Of a stretch of 64,000 nucleotides of DNA, positions 57,366 through 64,000 are shown one piece after another; position 1 is the stretch's first letter, and every line of letters begins with the position of its first letter. The stretch lies in NCBI RefSeq assembly GCF_047948215.1, contig NC_134462.1:113659937-113723936 (forward strand). Reading direction: 5' to 3'. Source of the DNA: Lycorma delicatula. Its lineage: Eukaryota; Arthropoda; Insecta; Hemiptera; Fulgoridae. The position numbers and the translations under genes were made by a program. The notes under the pieces were generated by a model. The model searched no databases, was not told the origin of the DNA, and saw nothing but the letters and a program-made list of their open reading frames with translations.

Positions 57366-59057
57366 ACATATTTTACTACAATTTGGATTACATATTACAT
57401 TTAAATCAGTTAAAATTTATAAAATTTATATTTGATATAGCTAAAAAAAAAGACAAACAATTAGTGTTACGAGCTCAAAGTCTTCCAAATAAAACCGTTT
57501 GATATAGTTCACGTGATAATATTTTCTATGGGAAACATAAATATACAAAAAAAAGAAAAACAGAAAACAAGGAATTTCTCGATGTTAATATGATCTTATA
57601 AACTTAATTTTTATGCAAGGTCTTCCTAAAAAATTTTTATATGTTACAGAAATCTCATAAAAGGAATCTCAAAATGAAAAAAAAAAATATTTTATCAAAA
57701 ATGATACAAAGAATGGAAATTAAGTACGGATTGAAATTAAATATGAATTAGTGTCGATAGGAAATAATTTATTTAGAATTGAAAATTAATGGAGCTCACA
57801 ATGTAAAACATTCCGGTTATAAATAATGGTAATAATAAATTTTAAGTAATGTCATACGGTACAAAGCAATAAAAATATAGATAATTTTTTCAACTCAAAA
57901 TAAACTATCCTATGCACAAAATAGATCTAATGAGAAAGGTTATAACTATTTATTTATAATAATAATTCCATATGGAAATATCAGCAATAAAAACGCTATG
58001 AATAAAACGAAATAGTAGTAATAATAAGGATAATAATAGAGGTCGTCAGAATTCCTTTGAAAAAATAAGGATCAATAAAATTATGCCCATAATGGTTGGT
58101 GAGAGAAGTAAATTATGATTGGGAATAGACGTCGCGACGGAAGCATCGGAAGAGGAAAAGACCTAGGTCCTTGAATGAACGTTAGGCGACATTCTTTGAT
58201 TTATCTTATAAATTGTCATATAAAAAGTGTATAGAATGAGGAAAAAGAAGAAGAAGATGAGCAAGGAGAAGGAATCTCCCTCACACAACTCGGGGTTTAT
58301 TTATGCCCGGTTCTTCTGCGTGAGGGGGAAAAGGACTACGAGTCCTTGCAAGCAAGCACATATACTAAGGTCAATAATAGATTCTTTTCCCTCACCCCAA
58401 GACAGCGACATCATTCTTCTTTTCCCCCAACACCCTTATACTGCGTACTCCTCTTATTCTTAACCCTCTATCCTTAGCTATTCCTTTTATTTTTTTTCCT
58501 TTTTCACCTTATTTTACCTCACTCACTCAAACTGAACTGGATCGGTGTAAGGTGTGTTACTATTGCGTTCAAACTAACTTACTTTATTACTGTTCAAATG
58601 TAAGGATATTTACTTAACAACATTTAGAAGATAATCTACAGTATCCTTAATAATTGTATGTTTCATGAAGAAAAAACTACTATTTATTTTCTGATAATCC
58701 GACATTTTCAGTAATACTCGTATATTACAATCACTCTTTTTAAATATTATCAAAATATATAAGCTATTTAAAGAAACACTGGAAGTAAAATATTTATAGA
58801 TACATTTTTTTTTTAATTTTTGCCTTTTATTGTTAGCATGAAACAAAACAACTGTATTGCTTTACTTTCTCTCAATTCTTCAGACTGGTAGCGTATAAAA
58901 TTCTTCGAGATTTACAAATAATTAACAGGAAAGCTGTGCATTAAAACTTTTTCCTATGGCTGTATTAAAACGTTTGAATTACGCGGCAGGAACCTATATC
59001 ATAATAAGGATCATTATGAAACACAGATTTTCAACACGATACAGGTAGTCAACCAGC
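57366..59057. other. Mostly AT-rich non-coding DNA, nothing recognised
   Basis: A purine-rich patch at 58130-58290 and a GC-moderate patch to 58460. The 78-codon frame there has no domain. No TE ends seen. Confidence 0.45.
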
Positions 59058-59083
59058 CGGCCTCCGTGGCGCTAATTGTAGCT
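59058..59083 (+). mobile_element. SINE-A 5' end fragment
   Basis: GCCGGCCTCCGTGGCGCTAA is the family head. It breaks off after the A-box. The rest is unrelated sequence. It is too short for more detail. Confidence 0.6.
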
Positions 59084-59424
59084 TTTCTTTCTGCGCGAAA
59101 AATTCTTTCGCGTTATCATCGCTCGGACACGACGTATTTGTTGTAAATAAATAAATGTTAAAAATTAATTAAAAACTAAAACACAGCAATCTAAAAAATG
59201 TTTAAATGAAAAAGCCTGTAATGTATACTAAGAGCGAAATAAAAGTAAAAGATTATATCGCATTATTAATTTCAATTAAAATAATAAAATTACCATCTGC
59301 CATACAGCAAATGGCATAAACAGCTGTAACAGACTACAGTAAAATAAAATATTTGAATACAAAAGGACGGTGCTAAGAAATCTTAAAATATAAATTAACA
59401 TCATTTCATTATCCGCTAGCATAC

Positions 59425-60385
59425 CTAGTTTAAACTTGAACACAAGGAATCATAACAAATACAAACCGCAAGGATGTGGTGCAATGTTAGTTGGCAATCG
59501 CAGCGAGCACAAACGGGTGTAGCTGTATGAGCAATCGGATATCCATAAGTGAATCTAGTGTGCCCTATTCGCAAACGGCAAATAGGAATAACTCCAAATA
59601 GGAATAAAAATAACGGGATTATTAATTCCTATTTATCTCAAATAGGAATAGGAATAACTAGGCAGTTATTCTTAAATGAGGAGTTCCACGGTGACACTGT
59701 TCTTAATCGGGTGAAGTTTACTGTTGTTGATGGTAGCATTCCATTCACTTTGCCACTCGTCATGAACAGCCAAGATGGTTTTTTGATAAAACAAACAAAA
59801 TATTTTTCAGAAGTTAGTACGCTGATAGTGTGTCAAAAGAGGATGGAAGCCTCTTTTGCCGCATAGTGTTCTTTAGCCGCATTATCAGCGCCCTCATTGC
59901 CTGAAATTCCAATATGACTGGGGATCCAGCAGAAGCTGACAGTTGTATTACTTCAGTCATTTGCGGAATAACACACTGAATACCACAGACAATACGGTGT
60001 CTTGTGTATATGTCACTAATCCCCTGTAAGGCACTCACAGAATCTAGACAAATACGTGTAGAAATGTTGAGCTAGTTATACTTAAAAACTTAATAATATA
60101 ATACAGCTCCGAAACGAAAATCCTGACGATGCTAGGAAAGCCAAATATGTATATTCTGTTGCCAACTACAAAAGCACAACCAACAGAATTAACGTATTTA
60201 GAGCCATCCTGTAAACTATAACGTTAGGATTCATTTTTTTTATAATATTATAAATTTTTTCTTAAGCTAAACGAATTGGTGTTCCTTTTATGATACCGAC
60301 GAAGCCCAAAGCAGTAATTAACGAGAGAAGGCCGTCAGTCCATAATTTATCCGTCCATAATGTTTTATAATAATTTTGTAATCTT
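59425..60385 (-). pseudogene. LINE ORF2 C-terminal relic with RNase H domain and zinc knuckle
   Basis: On the minus strand an RNase H fold can be followed: a DGSKYVNSVGCAFVVGNR block (first Asp, about 60205), FVSELYYI (Glu), LDSVSALQGISDIYTRH (second Asp, about 60050) and CWIPSHIGISGNEGADNAAK (last Asp, about 59890). All four catalytic acids are readable despite frame changes. Downstream are a RIGHTR-like block and PVC-RCDCQLTLHHILAVC, a C-terminal zinc knuckle. RNase H followed by such a knuckle is typical of I/LOA/R1-group LINEs, not Jockey. An insertion of TAGGAATAACT-like repeats (59576-59670) interrupts the region. RT itself is absent. Confidence 0.8.
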
Positions 60386-60772
60386 CTATACAAAACCTAC
60401 GCAGCGTTGTAGTAGTATAATAGGTAAAATTTTGAAATAAATTTACTTATCTTCTTTTCAGAAGTAACAATTATTAATCGTATGACGATTTGTTCTAATT
60501 CTACGATCAGTTGTAAATTAAATCCTGTACAGCGCTTAAGAAGTTTTATTATTTTATAAAGAATTTCGACAGTTTACTTTTTTAAATTCTCAGAAACATA
60601 TATAATGAAATGATGAATCTCTGTACATTCCTTTAAGCCTTTATGCCATCATCTTCCTTTCTAATAACTAAAAACTACGCTAAAACTTCAACGTAATGAG
60701 ATAAATTACTATGAGAAAATTCCTTGAAAACCATGATAAATTTATCATAGTATCTTTTTTATTAGTATAATA
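60386..60772. other. AT-rich non-coding DNA, nothing recognised
   Basis: No gene or TE recognised. Confidence 0.5.
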
Positions 60773-60774
60773 TA

Positions 60775-61358
60775 CAGAGTGATTCCAAATTATACGGAAA
60801 TTTCTCGGGAGATGATTCTATAGACAAAAGTAAGAAAAAACGTTCATATAAACATAAGTCAGAAAACTGTTCGTTACAGAATTTTGGTTCGCGAAATATT
60901 TATGAGAGCTTTCTGCTCTCTCCGTGAAATTAAACCGTACTAAAATTCTTAGGGTGTAAATCGAGGAGTAAATTTGATGCCTCCTTATGTTTTTTTATTT
61001 AAAAAATTGAATAATAGTGGTTTCAGACATCTATGTCAGTTAGATTTTAAGAAAAACTGGGTAAAAAATAAAAAGGTTTTCTCAGAAACTATACTTTTTT
61101 AGGTTTGGAATAAAGTAACTTTGTTAATTTACCAATAAGCAAATAGAAATTTGTAGTTAACTTTGTTGAAAATTTATATAAATAACGTTTATTAAAATTA
61201 AACACAAATTTGAGTTCAACTTTAAATAAAAACAAAACACATAAACTGAATCGACAAAGTTGTACGATTTTAAACAAAACAATTTACGTACAAATGCTAA
61301 AAAATTATAATAATAAAATGACTTCCGAGATATTGCCTTGCAATCTGGAATCACTTCG
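60775..61358. mobile_element. TA-flanked non-autonomous element with imperfect TIRs
   Basis: The left end after TA (60773-60774) is CAGAGTGATTCCAAATT. The right end reverse-complemented, before TA (61359-61360), is CGAAGTGATTCCAGATT. At 584 bp it contains no recognisable transposase. The TA flanks fit a Tc1/mariner-type origin. The TIRs differ from both other TA-flanked elements in the window. Confidence 0.6.
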
Positions 61359-61360
61359 TA

Positions 61361-61832
61361 TATGGTTTATATTTGAGCGCTTTTTATAATTGTAGTTTAA
61401 TAGCCGTTTGTAATTTAATAACGTACATATAAAAACCGAAGAGTGATAACGGCAAGATAGCTACACATACGTATTTTCTACTGGCACTTTATTTTCTAAT
61501 TTTATGAAATATATATTAAAAATCTATCATTAGTGAATTAAACTAATCATTTTCTTACGAACAAAGAAGTATTATTACTAAACAGAATATAAAATATCTC
61601 TAAACAAGATATTCACATGAAATATCCGTAAATGTTTGTACTTAAAAATTATTAAACGGAATAGAACTGAGAAAGTAATTCATTATAGAGAACTAGGAAA
61701 CATTTTAACACAGAATCAGAAAAACTAAAAAGAAAAGAATAAACTTAAAAAATAGTCAGTTTTAAAAAATTATTATTTTTTCCCAAATCAACAGGCTTAC
61801 CAACCGATTACAATTAATTTTACTGAATGAAA
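61361..61832. other. AT-rich non-coding DNA, nothing recognised
   Basis: No gene or TE recognised. Confidence 0.5.
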
Positions 61833-61892
61833 AATGTTAAGTCTGACCGGAATTCGAACCCAGGATCTTCCAGATGAAAGGTACAAATGATA
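61833..61892 (-). mobile_element. SINE-A head fragment
   Basis: The plus strand shows GACCGGAATTCGAACCCAGG (reversed B-box) and CCAGATGAAAGG, then breaks off before the A-box. The preceding GAATGAAAAATG agrees with the A2 subtype junction, but the A2 tail beyond it is not recognisable. Confidence 0.65.
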
Positions 61893-62040
61893 ACCAAATT
61901 AAAATAATGAAATCTGAACAATATTTTTAAGACAACTAGTTTTAATTGTAATTTTAAATGTAACTTTAAGAATAAAATATTTTATAAATTTTGTTATCGG
62001 TAGAATTAGAAGAATCTATAGATAAAATTACCACGTATTA

Positions 62041-62197
62041 GAAACCTCCGGATCCACCGTTAGGCATTCTTCAGAGCATGAAGAAGAATGATTTGTAGCG
62101 TGTGTGAAAATGCCATGCCTGACCGAGATTCGAACCCGGGACCTCTGGGTGAAAGGTGAAAGGCCGAGACGCTACCACTCGCGCCACGGAGGCCGGC
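62041..62197 (-). mobile_element. SINE-A copy, near full length, with an 8-bp internal duplication
   Basis: The minus strand reads GCCGGCCTCCGTGGCGCGAG (A-box), B-box GGTTCGAATCTC, body and tail CCTAACGGTGGATCCGGAGG. On the plus strand GTGAAAGGTGAAAGG shows an 8-bp unit duplicated in the anticodon-arm region. No target duplication was identified. The tail is the cleanest in the window. Confidence 0.88.
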
Positions 62198-62355
62198 TGT
62201 CAAAAGATTCAGCAACGTGTTATATAACAATCCAAAACTTTAAATTCAAATTTATTTGAAATTCTTTATTAGTACACTAAACTCTGTAGCAAGTGTAATA
62301 GTTATTTGATTTGTTTTGTTTTAGAAAATGCTTAATTGTTTTTTTAAGAACATGT

Positions 62356-62391
62356 AATATGCATATATATATATATATATATGCATATTAC
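62356..62391. repeat. AT palindrome with microsatellite core
   Basis: TAATATGCAT, an (AT)n core and ATGCATATTA form a near-perfect palindrome of about 36 bp. Confidence 0.85.
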
Positions 62392-62426
62392 ATACTTATA
62401 TGCATATTATATACTTCGCTACACTT

Positions 62427-62490
62427 CGGCAATGCTTTGCTATTGATAAATTTTATATATATAAAATCTATCAATAGCGAAGCATTGCCG
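62427..62490. repeat. 64-bp near-perfect palindrome
   Basis: Arms 62427-62448 and 62469-62490 are inverted repeats at 21 of 22 positions, starting CGGCAATGCTTTGCTATTGA. The 20-bp centre is itself palindromic. It lies at the end of the Helitron-like block that extends to about 63180. Such hairpins occur near Helitron 3' ends, but a CTRR end is not visible here. Confidence 0.9.
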
Positions 62491-62492
62491 GG

Positions 62493-62529
<37 letters not shown>

Positions 62530-62561
62530 CATTAACAAAATCAACATTACGGAACTTCATA

Positions 62562-62868
62562 ATATTTACCTTTCCCTTTTTCATTTTTACCCTTTCTCCC
62601 TTTTACCGTTTATTCACTTCCCCTTTTTCCTTTTCCCCTTTTCATTTTGACCGTACTACCTTTCCCTTTCCCCCATTTCCCTTTCCTCTTTCCCCTTTTC
62701 TTTTTATCCTTTCCCCTTTCCATTTCCTTTTCTCGTCTTCCTTTCCCCCATTTTTTTCTTTTTTCCATTTTCCCTTCTTCCCTTTTATCTTTTTCGATTT
62801 TTCCCTCTTACCCTTTTCCGATTTTCCCTCTTTCCCTTTTCCGGTTTGTCTCTTTCTCCCTTTTTCCC
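62562..62868. repeat. ~300-bp pyrimidine-rich (CCCTTTT-like) degenerate minisatellite
   Basis: The plus strand is almost entirely C and T, in variants of TTTCCCTTTTCC. The minus-strand frames across it are Lys/Gly/Arg/Glu repeats produced by composition. Such mirror-like tracts can form triplex (H-DNA) structures. That is general knowledge, not shown here. Confidence 0.9.
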
Positions 62869-63165
62869 CGCGCGTAAATCGGTCCAGTAGTATTTTAGAA
62901 TATAGCGGACACACATATCGGAAACATTGAAATGGAATCGTAAAATATTTAGTATAGGGTGTGTTGCGTTTACGTCCAACAGGTAACGCTGTTTTTAAAA
63001 AAAGCATGTTTTTTCCTCTTTTAGGTGTGAAATCTTCGGTACATAAATAGTAGGTATATAAAAACACGCGCGTATTCGAATGCTACGTTGTTTCAAAATT
63101 TTAAAGCAATCGGTGAAGAACTTTCAGAGATTTAAGGTTTTGAACAGACAAACATTTACATTTAT

Positions 63166-63179
63166 ATGTATATAAATGT

Positions 63180-63225
<46 letters not shown>
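63166..63225. repeat. (TA)n microsatellite
   Basis: Nearly uninterrupted TA units with a few breaks, at the presumed 5' end of the Helitron-like block. Confidence 0.9.
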
Positions 63226-63228
<3 letters not shown>

Positions 63229-64000
63229 TCAAACACACACATTATGAAAGCTATGAAGAACCAATATTTTCTACACAGTTTCTTTTTTTCTTAAACGAAT
63301 ATAATTTTTTAATATTTGCAACAAAAAAAAGTGTAATAAATTTTAACTTAAACAATGGTTTAGGAATGAAGTTTTACTACTCCTGGGTGGCATTAATAGT
63401 CTATTAAAAGAAAGATTGACAAAGGATTTTTGATCGTTTAGTCCTTTTTATCACCAAATATTTTTTTAAAACATACCGACTGAAAATTAGATTTATAACT
63501 TAATAGACCCATTATTTATTTTGTTTACAATATTAAAAGACCCCCCACATGTGTTTATATATTTTTTTTAAATTCTAATTCTTTGAATTAATTAATGATT
63601 TATAACCATTTTTTGCAACTTACAAAAGTAAAGAAATTCTATATTACATAAGATCTAGCTCATATTTTGATACATGTTTAGGACAAAATATTTTAATTTC
63701 CAATTTTTTTCGTCTTTCAATGACGGTATACGGACTTTGAAATCGATATTGCAAATAATATTTAAAAAATAATATTTAAATAATATTTAGCAAATAATAT
63801 TTAAAAAAGTTTAATTATTAGTTACAATTAGGGGAGCTATAAATTGGTATTTCCTTAATAAATAAATATTTTTTTAAATGTTTTATAATAGTATATTTAA
63901 AAACTTTTTTTTCATTTTAAAAGTTAAATCTTTCAGAATATAATATTTCGTGAGTGAATTTAACAGGAAAAAATTTAAATTGAAAGAATACAATAAAAAT
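63226..64000. other. AT-rich non-coding DNA, nothing recognised
   Basis: Contains three copies of an ATAATATTTAAA-like unit at about 63752-63807. Nothing else recognised. Confidence 0.5.

Larger units (their letters stand above)
62427..63180 (-). mobile_element. Probable non-autonomous Helitron-like block
   Basis: The plus strand at 63096-63180 (CAATCGGTGAAGAACTTTCA, then ACAAACATTTACATTTATA) aligns with the 5'-terminal region of the Helitron at 36083-36160 (CAATCGGTGCAGAACATTTT, then AACTTAACATTTTTATA). The orientation would be minus. The expected TC start is obscured by a (TA)n expansion, and the 3' end is not proven. The interior is a pyrimidine tract and no helicase is seen. Confidence 0.45.

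Noticed and set aside
62642..63067. 141-codon Lys/Gly/Glu-rich open frame on the minus strand
   Set aside because: It is the translation of the pyrimidine-rich minisatellite. The composition alone explains it.
1..64000. CRISPR array, prophage, operon or bacterial defence island
   Set aside because: No regularly spaced repeats, no operon-like gene order, and all recognisable coding is from eukaryotic transposons.

Overview
This 64 kb window is AT-rich eukaryotic DNA, almost certainly from an insect. The evidence is the mix of repeats: mariner transposases, Jockey-clade and R1-clade non-LTR retrotransposons, a RepHel-type Helitron, tRNA-derived SINEs, and long A/T and AC/TG microsatellites. 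A hemipteran host (planthopper/leafhopper type) is my guess from the general look of the repeat families. That guess is inference, not shown by the sequence. I found no host gene, no rRNA and no functional tRNA gene. Nearly all open frames are chance frames in AT-rich DNA or broken pieces of transposable elements. The window reads as an intergenic or intronic graveyard of mobile elements.

Layout. 0-10 kb: copies of two SINE families (called SINE-A and SINE-B here), a hAT-like TIR element, a decayed Tc1/mariner-superfamily transposon with matching TIRs, and the first copy of an abundant ~0.6-0.7 kb family with short terminal inverted repeats (called TIR-700 here). 10-14 kb: a palindromic MITE, a mariner relic carrying a perfect 26-bp hairpin, a SINE-B and a 5'-truncated Jockey-clade LINE tail. 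14-19 kb: AT-rich DNA with a second TIR-700. 19-26.4 kb: an R1-clade tail, a 5'-truncated LINE with a clean 12-bp target duplication inserted into an older repeat, a near-complete mariner (DD34D, both TIRs), a small TA-flanked MITE and an R1-like 3' UTR. 27-34 kb: two more TIR-700 copies, a GC-rich LINE-UTR-like block, a third SINE family (SINE-C) and a 5'-truncated R1-clade insertion with a 13-bp target duplication. 34.7-36.2 kb: an internally deleted Helitron with both termini. 36-46 kb: more SINE-A and TIR-700 copies, a nested inverted-repeat structure at 39.1-39.9 kb and a LINE tail fragment. 46-50 kb: a second mariner relic and another Tc1/mariner-superfamily relic. 53-64 kb: a SINE-A with a 15-bp target duplication, a Jockey-clade element whose ORF2 has lost most of APE and nearly all of RT, an RNase H-bearing LINE tail, a ~0.6 kb TA-flanked element, more SINE-A, and a Helitron-like block with a 64-bp palindrome and a ~300-bp pyrimidine tract.

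How the parts relate. The autonomous classes seen as relics are the likely sources of movement for the short non-coding families: LINEs for the SINEs, and Tc1/mariner transposases for the TA-flanked MITEs. The best observations are two SINE families with different tRNA-like heads but the same 3' tail, a SINE-A head joined to a second, unrelated tail, the deleted LINE and Helitron derivatives, and the TIR-700 family carrying a pol III B-box-like motif. I found no convincing new enzymatic or defence system. All coordinates of relics are approximate unless a target duplication or TIR fixes them.
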